Of a stretch of 32,943 nt of DNA, positions 15,294 through 22,482 are shown piece by piece. A program made the translations under genes and the position numbers. The stretch comes from Clostridia bacterium (GTDB lineage: Bacteria; Bacillota; Clostridia; Christensenellales; Aristaeellaceae). Position 1 is the stretch's first letter; each line of letters opens with the position of its first letter. The notes beneath the pieces are model-generated. The model was not told the origin of the DNA. It worked only from the letters and a program-made list of their open reading frames with translations, and made no database searches. The stretch is taken from positions 1 to 32,943 of the forward strand of contig JAFRHH010000088.1 of NCBI GenBank assembly GCA_017433405.1, given 5' to 3'.

Positions 15294-15968
15294 TTATGCG
15301 GATACGCGTTTTTTTCTCAGCCTGTCCGACAGGGCGAACAAACCGAAGACGATATAGGACAGCGCCAGATAGATCAGCATCCCGATGATGATGGTCAAAA
15401 GCGGCTGCATGGTTCGGGAAGCGGTGTTGTTGATCACGCGGGTCAGGTCTGTAATGGTAACATAACCCACCACGCCGGTCCACTGGATCAGATTCACAAT
15501 GGTAGACTGATACACCGGCTTGGCGAAGCGCAGAACCTGCGGCAGCGTAACCAGCCGGAAGGTATCCCAGGCGGAGAAGCCCAGCGTCCGCGCCGCCTCA
15601 GCCTGGCCCCTGTCCGCCGCTTCCAGCGCGGAGCGCAGCAGCTCCGCCACATGAGCGGAGACGTTCAGCGCGAAGGTCAGCACCGCTATCGTCACCGGCT
15701 TCAGGCCTGTACGGGCGAGAACGCCGTAGAACAGCAGAAGCAGCAGCATCAGCACCGGCGTGCCCCGCAGAATGGCGATATACACGGCGCCGACGCTGCG
15801 GAGGACGCGGTTTTTTCGCGTGCGCAGAAGGCAGACCAGCGCGCCCAGAATGGTGCCGAGCAGGAGCGCGAACAGGGAAATCCGCACCGTCACCCCAAGG
15901 CCGCTCAGTATCGTTTTCCATGAGTCGCCCTGAATCAGAATTTTATAGAGCTTGTCATTCAGGGTCAA
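15294..15968 (-). CDS. Amino acid ABC transporter permease (HisM/GlnP type)
   Basis: I place the start at a TTG at 15968 (AAGGAG upstream; N-terminus LTLNDKLYKILIQGDS), giving 224 residues, the usual length for the family. An ATG at 16016 would add 16 basic residues but has no ribosome site. Membrane segments start near TILSGLGVTVRISLFALLLG. The conserved cytoplasmic EAA loop is EAARTLGFSAWDTFRLVTLP followed by Q. It works with the ATPase encoded next (at 15228), moving polar amino acids inward. No substrate-binding protein is encoded in the operon as seen here, so an orphan binding protein elsewhere is needed. The ATPase lies 65 bases downstream. Confidence 0.88.
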   Translation of the reverse strand: MTLNDKLYKILIQGDSWKTILSGLGVTVRISLFALLLGTILGALVCLLRTRKNRVLRSVGAVYIAILRGTPVLMLLLLLFYGVLARTGLKPVTIAVLTFALNVSAHVAELLRSALEAADRGQAEAARTLGFSAWDTFRLVTLPQVLRFAKPVYQSTIVNLIQWTGVVGYVTITDLTRVINNTASRTMQPLLTIIIGMLIYLALSYIVFGLFALSDRLRKKRVSA

Positions 15969-15988
15969 GCAGCATCTTCTCCTTCTTT

Positions 15989-16003
15989 TGAACAGCAGTT
16001 CAC
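15989..16003 (-). repeat. Weak copy E of the dispersed leader element
   Basis: GTGAACTGCTGTTCA on the minus strand is identical to the centre of copy D at 29774. It lies upstream of the ribosome site of the permease gene, as expected for the element. The ATGGCAGA part is not at the right distance, so membership is uncertain. Confidence 0.4.
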
Positions 16004-16033
16004 GGATACCTTCCATGTGTTAATTTCGTTCAT

Positions 16034-16062
16034 TACATAGTTTTTCCTGCTGCCGCGGTAAA
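16034..16062 (-). promoter_or_regulatory. Possible promoter of the amino acid ABC operon
   Basis: TTTACC (16062-16057) and TATGTA (16039-16034) on the minus strand are separated by 17 bases and lie about 65 bases before the chosen permease start. The boxes deviate from consensus, so this is tentative. Confidence 0.4.
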
Positions 16063-16143
16063 AAACCTCCCGCGCCGCGGCTGAAAAAGTGCTGGCGGAT
16101 TTTCCCCGGAAGCTGGGCTGAAGCGCAGGGAGAGGCGCCACGG

Positions 16144-18344
16144 TTATGCGTGATCTGAAATACTCGAATGTAATATAAGCTCTCCCCTGGCGATGCGGTC
16201 GTAGAGGGCGTCCCGGGGAACCGGGCGGCCGAAGAGGTAGCCCTGGAGGCGGCTGCAGCCGATCTCCTTCAGGAACCGGGCCTGGGCCTCGGTCTCGACG
16301 CCCTCCGTCAGGGTCTGCATATGGATCTGGTCCGCCAGTTCAACGACGCACTTCAGCAGGGTTTTCGCCTTTTCGCTGTTTTCCAGATTCTGGAGGAAGC
16401 GCATATCGATCTTGACCATATCGAATTCATAATCCTTGAGGACGTTCAGGGAGGAATAGCCGCTGCCAAAGTCGTCCAGCCAGAGGGCGTAGCCGCTGCG
16501 CTTGACCCGGTTCAGGGCCTCGTCCAGCTTCATGGAATCATCCGCCAGGGCGCTCTCCGTCACCTCGACGTGGATCAGCTCCTTCGGAAGGGCATACCGG
16601 GCCGTCAGCGCCTCCAGCTCCCCGACGGCGTCCATAAGCTCGAAATCCAGCCGGGAGAAATTCAGGGACACCGGGATCACCGGCAGGCCCCCGTCCAGGG
16701 GTTTCGCAGATCCCGGCAGGCGGCCTCGAAGATCGCCCGGTCCAGCCGGTGGATCAGCCGGTATTCCTCCAGCACGGGAATGAACTCATTGGGATAGAGC
16801 TGGCCGTACACCGGATCCATCCAGCGGGCCAGGGCCTCGCAGCCGCAGAGCTTCCCGGAATCCGCCCGGACCACCGGCTGATAGAAGGGCACGATCCAGC
16901 CGTTCCTGACGGCGTTTTCGACGTTGTTCACGATATACAGCCGCCGGTGATAGGCCCTGCTCATCGCCTCGTCGTATTCGGCATAGATATCCTGGAAGCG
17001 GTTCCGGATCGTCTTGGCGGCGTAACGCGCCCGGTCGATGGCGACCCGGGGATCCTCCTCCCGGCCGGCGGGATGATACCCGCCGCAGTTGATGCCGAGG
17101 CGGATCTCAGGATCATAGTCATGAACCCGGCGGTTCAGCTCCTCCAGCCGCGTCGGGAGCGCCTCCGTCTTCGTCAGCGCGACATAATGATCGTCCGCCT
17201 GGCGCGCGTAGAGGGAATCCGGAAAGAGCTCAGCGATCATCCCGCCAACGGCGACCAGGAAGCGGTTGCCCTCCTCGAAGCCCCGCTGATCGTTAAAGGC
17301 CTTGAAGTTATGCACGTCGATAAACAGATAGATCAGATCGCTCAGGGGCTCCTCGGCGGAGCGCATCCGCTCCTCCGCCCGCTCCGTAAAATACCGGTAG
17401 CTGTACAGATCCGTCAGCCGGTCCCGCCGGGCGGTCCGGATCAGCGCCTCCGACTTGCGCGCCTCGCTCAGACGCCCGTGATAGATGGCGAAACAGATCG
17501 TGGACAGGGAGATGAAGAAGGTCCAGTAGTTCACCGAGTCCCCGGAGATAACCTGCCGGGCGATTCCATGAACCACCACGTCGTTGGGCGCGAAGCTCAG
17601 CCCGCCCTGATAGGTCATCAGAACCGCGTGGAAGGCCCAGAAGCCGGCGCCGAGGATCAGCAGGGTCATATAGGGCCGGTAGATCAGCAGGCAGCCCACG
17701 TAGATCACCATCGTCAGGAAGCAGATGATTTCCTTCCCGCCCCAGAAATCGCTGTAGGAAACATAGACGCCGAAGGCCAGGCAGACCAGGTTGAAGCCGA
17801 TGATCGCCAGGTGCTCCAGGGCGACGACCCGCCTCCCCCTGCGGTACCGCGTCCAGGCGTAGGCGACGATCGTCACGCCGATCGCGAAGAGGAAGACGTA
17901 AATGGAAACCAGCATGGCGTTCATGATGTTCGCCATGACCGGGGTCACCGATTCGCTGACCCGGGTAAAGCTTTCCAGGCTCAGCACCGCCGTATAGGCG
18001 ACGCACAGGCCGCCGACGGTCATCAGCGCCGCGAACTGCCCCTTTGAGATCTTCTTTTTTCGCTGATAGGTGCAGAACAGGGTCAGCCCCAGGCCGATCA
18101 GCAGGAACAGCCAGTATTTGGAGGTATATTTCACGAACTGGCCGAAGGGCTCCGCCCCCGCTTCGACCCGGGGAATGACCTTATAAAAAATCTGCCGAAA
18201 CAGCATCCACGCTTCCAGCAGGACGACGATCACGCCCATATAGGCGCTGGTCCGGATATTCGCGTCGTGCAGATAATCCCGCTCCGCCCGGTTCAGCTTC
18301 TCAAAGCCCAGCAGGGCCGAAATCGCCCGCAGTGTCTTCTTCAT
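16144..18344 (-). pseudogene. Membrane GGDEF/EAL protein (c-di-GMP phosphodiesterase), split by a frameshift
   Basis: The gene starts at 18344 with a 300-residue N-terminal region of about eight membrane segments, followed by a GGDEF domain and an EAL domain. The GGDEF active loop reads RQADDHYVAL instead of GGDEF, so no cyclase activity is expected. The EAL domain keeps its key residues: CEALARW (E), SLNFSRLD (N), HVEVTES (E), LDDFGSGYSS (DD), VKIDMRF (K) and EGVETEAQ (E), with LQGYLFGRP at the end; c-di-GMP hydrolysis is therefore plausible if the full protein is made. It is split in two: after CRDLR the frame is lost near 16695 and resumes with KPLDGGLPVIPVS one base later. One lost base explains it. 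The frameshift could be an assembly error. Confidence 0.85.
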
Positions 18345-18369
18345 ACCGCTCCCCCTGAAATCAGGATAT

Positions 18370-18378
18370 GAAATTATA
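18370..18378 (-). promoter_or_regulatory. Extended -10 promoter of the GGDEF/EAL gene
   Basis: On the minus strand TGATATAAT (TG, one base, then TATAAT at 18378-18373) lies about 29 bases before the start codon. No clear -35 box exists, as is common for extended -10 promoters. Confidence 0.5.
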
Positions 18379-18498
18379 TCATATTCGCCGGACGCTTATC
18401 CACCCTGATTTTATATTTGGCATTCAGAGGCTGATGGTTCTAAATCGTCTCGATGATGTTTATAAAGTCACATCGGACGCCGAATATCGAAAAAAGCT

Positions 18499-18648
18499 CT
18501 ATAAAGAAATGAATATCGCCTGATCAGGCCTGGCTGCCGTCAGTTCGCCCTTTTCGATGTGCCTGTGCAGGGTGCTCGGGGGCATCCGCCTGCCGAGGAT
18601 GCCACCCCGGAGCCGGCGAAACAGTAATGATCCGTCCCGGTTCGTCAA
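18499..18648 (-). CDS. Small ORF with a helix-turn-helix-like segment at the end of the Cas10-like operon
   Basis: A 49-codon frame starts with TTG at 18648, overlapping the TGA stop of the Csx19-like gene as TTGA, and ends at 18499. It includes MPPSTLHRHIEKGELTAA, which resembles the second half of a helix-turn-helix of the excisionase/MerR type (S-T-L-x-R-x-I-x-x-G-x-L). The overlap is the kind seen in translationally coupled genes. Against it, the ribosome site (AAAGG) is weak and the first half of the motif is missing, so it may be a remnant. If real it would be the last gene of the operon and could be a regulator. Confidence 0.35.
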   Translation of the reverse strand: MTNRDGSLLFRRLRGGILGRRMPPSTLHRHIEKGELTAARPDQAIFISL

Positions 18649-19049
18649 CCTTTCAGCGCAATCCGGTAATTGTCCAGCGTCAGCGTATCCGAGTCGGCAA
18701 ACCGGTACCGGTTGATGATCCGAAGCGTCTCCGGCAGCCCTTCCTCCGCCGCGTACTCCGGCTTCACCAGCACCTCCTCCTCATAGATCAGATCGGGATC
18801 CATCCGCGTCTCCTCGTCCCGGGTCAGCACCAGCCGGACCGGCTCCAGGCCGCCGGCGCGGCGGACGAAACGCCATTCCGTGTTTTCGTCAAACAGATGG
18901 CATTCCCGGAAAGCGGTTTCGGCCGACTCCCCGCGGCCCGCGGCATAAAGCGTTCCCTCCCGGATTTCATAGGGACGGAAGACCAGCCCATCCCGGCCGT
19001 AGGCCAGCATGACGCCCCGGGCCGGCGCCTTCTGAATAAAAGACTCCAT
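18645..19049 (-). CDS. Csx19-like protein of a type III-D-like operon
   Basis: The 134-residue product starts at 19049 with GGAGGAAGG upstream. It begins MESFIQKAPARGVMLAYGRD, with a first strand leading into RECHLFDENTEWRFVRR and a later RLVLTRDEE, and ends with LRIINRYRFADSDTLTLDNY. This order of a short dG turn, E-[LC]-x-[LI]-F-x-x-x-x-E-[LW]-x-x-x-R and a final dxRL-like strand is the pattern I know from Csx19 (TIGR03984) proteins of subtype III-D systems. It follows the RAMP gene in the same operon, which is where Csx19 sits. The match is from memory of the family and is moderate. Csx19 function is unknown; it may be a small subunit of the complex. The upstream gap holds a leader element. 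Confidence 0.55.
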   Translation of the reverse strand: MESFIQKAPARGVMLAYGRDGLVFRPYEIREGTLYAAGRGESAETAFRECHLFDENTEWRFVRRAGGLEPVRLVLTRDEETRMDPDLIYEEEVLVKPEYAAEEGLPETLRIINRYRFADSDTLTLDNYRIALKG

Positions 19050-19060
19050 TCTGTCTCCTT

Positions 19061-19093
19061 CCTCCTCTGCGAACGGCAGTACACGTCTGCCAT
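19061..19093 (-). repeat. Dispersed leader element, copy C (before the Csx19-like gene)
   Basis: On the minus strand ATGGCAGACGTG, then TACTGCCGTTCGCAGAGGAGG, within the 90-base gap between the RAMP gene and the Csx19-like gene. It ends in the ribosome site of the latter. It aligns with copies A, B and D, and shows that the element is also present inside the Cas10-like operon. Confidence 0.65.
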
Positions 19094-19139
19094 TCTGCGG
19101 CGGATGACGATTCTGTATCCGTCTCCCTTCCGCCGGTGT

Positions 19140-20882
19140 TCAGTCCCGCGGGTTAGCGGCTTCTCTGTACCACTTTTCCAGGGTCTCGTCCGGCAGTGTC
19201 CGGTCGAACCGTTCCCGGATCATCCGGAGGATTTCCCACGGAATTGGGGAATCCTCCTCCCCGGCTCTTCCTGGATCGATCCGATCCGTCGCCGCCAGCA
19301 TCTGAACGTTCCTTTTTAGCATGTCCCGGAAGAGATTTCTCACCATCTCCGCGCCCAGATCGATCTCCCGGACGAACAGGGGGAAGTCCAGGTCATACCG
19401 GGCCGAGGGAACGTATTCCGCCGAGCGGTAGTAGCACCCTCTTGCCGCGTAGGCCATGATTTCCCCGTAGCCGTCCTCGTTCCGCTCCCCGATAAAGGCG
19501 TGCAGAATCGGCGTAAGATCGATCGGCTTTCCGTCCGCGGTCTCCAGCCGCATGACGGATCCCCTGGCCAGGCAGCCGGTCACCGGGCTGTCGTCCTTCC
19601 ACCGGGGATTCGGCCCGTAATCCCTGTATACATCGAGATATTTTTCCACGATCCGCAGGGCCCCGGGAGCGCCCAGCAGGCGTTCGATTTCCGCCAGGAA
19701 AAGCGCCTCCCCCGGCTCCGGAACCCCCGACGCGCCGATCAGGATGGCAGGGGACAGACAGCTGACGTCAAAAGCCCTCGCCAGCGTTTCCGTCTCAATG
19801 CTTTCCCCCCGCAGGCCGCCGACGGCCAGACAGGTTTCGCCGAAGCTTTCCCGCTTCAGATCCCCCAGCCGCAGGATGGGATTCCCGCTCATCCAGTCCG
19901 CCAGCGCCCGCAGATCCGCGTCCTCGCCCCGGATCTCTCCCCGGAACATCTGTCCCGGCCTCAGGGCGTCGTGAAGCGCGCCGTCCAGGCTGACCACCTT
20001 CTCCGTTTCCGGCTTCGTATAGCGGATCAGACGGTCCTCAAAGCCTTCGGCGTAGGCATCCCCCACGCCCACGTCCTGCTCCGTCCGGCCCGGATCCTTT
20101 CCGGACGCCAGCCGGTAATGCAGCTGCGTCTTATCCAGCTTGACCAGGGACATGCACAGCGGCAGGGGAAGCAGCCGCCTGAGCCCGTCGCTGACATAGG
20201 CGTTCGTAAAGATCATCCGGTCCAGCTTTTCCGCGAGAGCTGCGGGAAGATTCCGCCTCAGATCCTCCCGCAGCACCCCGCCCGGAACCCAGGTCAGGGT
20301 CGTGACATCCTCCCCATAGGGCGCATCCAGGCAAAGGGGCGTAATCGGCATGAGCATATATTCCAGCCGATCGCAGCGCAGGAGCGCCGGAGGCTGCTTC
20401 CAGTCGATCCGCCGTTTTTCCGATTTTTCCAGGTCACATTCCACCTCGCCGGTGACGCCTTCCCGCCGGATCCCAAGCCGGGTCACCCTTTTCAGCGCCC
20501 GCCTCAGGTCTTCCCAGGCCTCCTCGGATTCCTGCTCCAGATAAACCGACGCGTAAAAGGTCAGGCCGGCTTTCAGGAAGCGGCACCAGTCTCCCGTCTC
20601 CGGGTCCGGCCGCTCTTCGGTAAAGCAGGCGCGGACATGCGCCTCGGCGTCCATCTGCTCCGCCAGAAAGTCCGCCGCCCGAACCAGGCCCGCGTAGCCG
20701 TCCGGCAGCCCGATCCCTACCCGCAGTCCCGGCCTGGAAAGAATTTCCTCCGGCAGCAGCTCCGGGAGAGGAAGAATCGGGATGCCCAAGCCATCCGTCA
20801 GCACATCAGTCCGAAAATCCGCCGACAGCCGCACCGGATACTCATAGGCGACATTTCCGATCAATCTGATCCGGATATCCAT
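19140..20882 (-). CDS. csx10: RAMP protein: Cas7-like domain fused to Csx10
   Basis: This 580-residue protein starts three bases after the Cas10-like stop, with a GGAGG site. It is two RAMP units in tandem. Unit 1 (residues 1-150) starts with VRLSADFRTDVLTDGLGIPI, a D-x-x-x-D-x-[LY]-G-[IL]-P-x-[LI]-P segment, and ends in a G-rich loop TRLGIRREGVTGEVECDL. Unit 2 (about 170 onward) has Csx10 features: MPITPLCLDAPYGEDVTTLT then WVPGGVLREDL (PGs-x-LRG-like), IFTNAYVSDGLRRLLPLPLC, and LRPGQMFRGEIRGED with WMSGNPILRLGDLKRESFGE. A third segment (SPAILIGASG; GERNEDGYGEIMAY) resembles its C-terminal part. In type III-D systems Csx10 helps form the 5' handle-binding end of the effector. Here one chain may replace Cas7 and Csx10. 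The Gly of the LKG box in unit 1 is not conserved. Confidence 0.72.
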   Translation of the reverse strand: MDIRIRLIGNVAYEYPVRLSADFRTDVLTDGLGIPILPLPELLPEEILSRPGLRVGIGLPDGYAGLVRAADFLAEQMDAEAHVRACFTEERPDPETGDWCRFLKAGLTFYASVYLEQESEEAWEDLRRALKRVTRLGIRREGVTGEVECDLEKSEKRRIDWKQPPALLRCDRLEYMLMPITPLCLDAPYGEDVTTLTWVPGGVLREDLRRNLPAALAEKLDRMIFTNAYVSDGLRRLLPLPLCMSLVKLDKTQLHYRLASGKDPGRTEQDVGVGDAYAEGFEDRLIRYTKPETEKVVSLDGALHDALRPGQMFRGEIRGEDADLRALADWMSGNPILRLGDLKRESFGETCLAVGGLRGESIETETLARAFDVSCLSPAILIGASGVPEPGEALFLAEIERLLGAPGALRIVEKYLDVYRDYGPNPRWKDDSPVTGCLARGSVMRLETADGKPIDLTPILHAFIGERNEDGYGEIMAYAARGCYYRSAEYVPSARYDLDFPLFVREIDLGAEMVRNLFRDMLKRNVQMLAATDRIDPGRAGEEDSPIPWEILRMIRERFDRTLPDETLEKWYREAANPRD

Positions 20883-20885
20883 CCT

Positions 20886-22457
20886 TTATTCCTCCCTTCG
20901 CGCAGGCCGCGGCCGCTCCTCGGGCAGAAACGGCAGAAGCTCGACGGCGTCGTACCAGAGCGCGTGAACCCGGCCGTCCCCGTCGCGCCAGTAGGGCTTT
21001 CCCAGAAGCGCCTCCAGATCCGTCCCGCTTTCCTTCAGCCGGTACAGCTCCGCCATGAAGAAGGATCGGTCCACCTGGCAGCCCTGCCGGATACGCCCCG
21101 GCCATTCGGCGCCGTGGGTCTCCGAGAGGCGGCGCAGCGCGCTGACCCGGCGCCGGAGGGCATCGAAGGCGAATTCCTGATCCTTCGCCGCCTCGTCCAG
21201 GCAATAAGGCCGCGCCAGCAGGTCGATCCCGCTGTCCGTCACGCAGTCCCGCTCCCGGAACAGATCGATGTCCTGGAAATTCCGCCGGTCGCAGATCTGG
21301 AAATCAAGCCAGTTCCCCGCCAGCCCGTCCCGAAGGTTGCATTCCCGTTTGGCAGCGGCCTTCGCGTTATCGCAGCATTCCGCCGCGACACGAAAGGCGC
21401 TGTGAAAGGGGTTTCCGTCCGTCACAAAGCAGATCCCGCCGCAGCAATAGAGCGGAACCTGCCGCTCCTCCGTCCGGATGATGCAGGCGCCCTTCAGGTT
21501 CCGGAAGAAAAGCTCCAGAAAGGGGAAGGCCAGATCCGCGTCGCACATGCAGTTGATATCGTCCCCGCTGTTGTGGATGATCTGAAAATGATGGGCGATG
21601 TCCTCCTCCCGACCGTTCCGCTCCCGGAAATACGTCGCCAGATCGGCCAACGTGTTTCGAACCAGCTGCCCGTACTCCCGGGCCAGATGGCGGTTGACGC
21701 GCCGGCGGGTCCGGATCCCCTCCAGGTAATCCGGCGTCCGCTGCAGAAGCCGCCCGATCGTGATTCCGATATTGTTGCCGTCCACATGGAGCACCGCCCG
21801 GTATCGCTTCCCGCCCGGGCCCGCGCTCCCCTTCAGCGCCTCGAAGGGAATGATCTCCTTCCGGCGGGCCGCCTCCTGTCTCCGGAGCTGGGAAGAGCGG
21901 GAAATGGGTTCCCCGGTTTGGGGATCCCGAGCCACGGCGGGTTCTCCCGTGCGCTTCTCCCGGATCACCACCGGCAGCGTTCCCAGGGGATCGGAGATCA
22001 CGGCGGCCATCTTGACCGCGTTCAGCTTTTTATACATCTCAAAGATATCCCGGCCGAAATCCTCCGTTTTTTCCACCGCCGCCGCGGCGAGGTTCAGGGA
22101 ATAGCCGTGGTCGAGATAATACCGGGAAACCTTGCGGATCAGCTTCTGGGCCAGATACCCGGTCCGGCAGATAAACATCGCGTTCCCCGCCGTGCAGAAG
22201 ATCTGCTGAAAGAGCACCCGCCCGTCCTCGAAATAGGGAATCGGCGCGTCCGGATCGGGGTTCAGGTCATATTCTCCCTCCCGAAGCGGCGGATCGACGC
22301 TCCGCAGGGCATGGGCGATCGCGTCGTCCAGAATATGGTCCATCAGGTCGCTTCCGCCCAGGGTGTCAACCATCGAATTGGAGCGGAACATAAACCGCTG
22401 AATCTGCCTCGTGTCCAGGATGCCGAGCACCTCTTTGTCCATCAGTTCCCGATCCAT
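20886..22457 (-). CDS. cas10: Cas10-like protein without HD domain (predicted cyclic-oligonucleotide synthase)
   Basis: The 523-residue protein starts at 22457 with AAAGGAAG upstream, 25 bases after the MATE gene. Residues 14-43 (LDTRQIQRFMFRSNSMVDTL, GGSDLMD) match the start of the first palm domain of Cas10/Cmr2, which reads roughly IQ-x-[YF]-[IV]-F-x-[ST]-N-x-L-x-x-x-x-G-[GA]-S. Palm 2 starts at YRAVLHVDGNNIG (Asp226, first metal ligand) and carries IIHNSGDDINC (SGDD at 297-300, in place of GGDD, both Asp present). It is followed by YCCGGICFVTDGNPFHSAF and the helix AAECCDNAKAAAK, the typical thumb segment of Cas10. No HD nuclease domain precedes it. Known Cas10 makes cyclic oligoadenylates; the product here is not predictable. 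Confidence 0.82.
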   Translation of the reverse strand: MDRELMDKEVLGILDTRQIQRFMFRSNSMVDTLGGSDLMDHILDDAIAHALRSVDPPLREGEYDLNPDPDAPIPYFEDGRVLFQQIFCTAGNAMFICRTGYLAQKLIRKVSRYYLDHGYSLNLAAAAVEKTEDFGRDIFEMYKKLNAVKMAAVISDPLGTLPVVIREKRTGEPAVARDPQTGEPISRSSQLRRQEAARRKEIIPFEALKGSAGPGGKRYRAVLHVDGNNIGITIGRLLQRTPDYLEGIRTRRRVNRHLAREYGQLVRNTLADLATYFRERNGREEDIAHHFQIIHNSGDDINCMCDADLAFPFLELFFRNLKGACIIRTEERQVPLYCCGGICFVTDGNPFHSAFRVAAECCDNAKAAAKRECNLRDGLAGNWLDFQICDRRNFQDIDLFRERDCVTDSGIDLLARPYCLDEAAKDQEFAFDALRRRVSALRRLSETHGAEWPGRIRQGCQVDRSFFMAELYRLKESGTDLEALLGKPYWRDGDGRVHALWYDAVELLPFLPEERPRPARREE

Positions 22458-22482
22458 CTTCTCTTCCTTTCCGTGTCTCCTG

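Noticed and set aside
18408..18523. Plus-strand fragment ending in LDDVYKVTSDAEYRKKLYKEM near 18511
   Set aside because: It looks protein-like, but has no ribosome site, only about 30 codons, and no recognised family. It may be a gene scrap; not enough to call.
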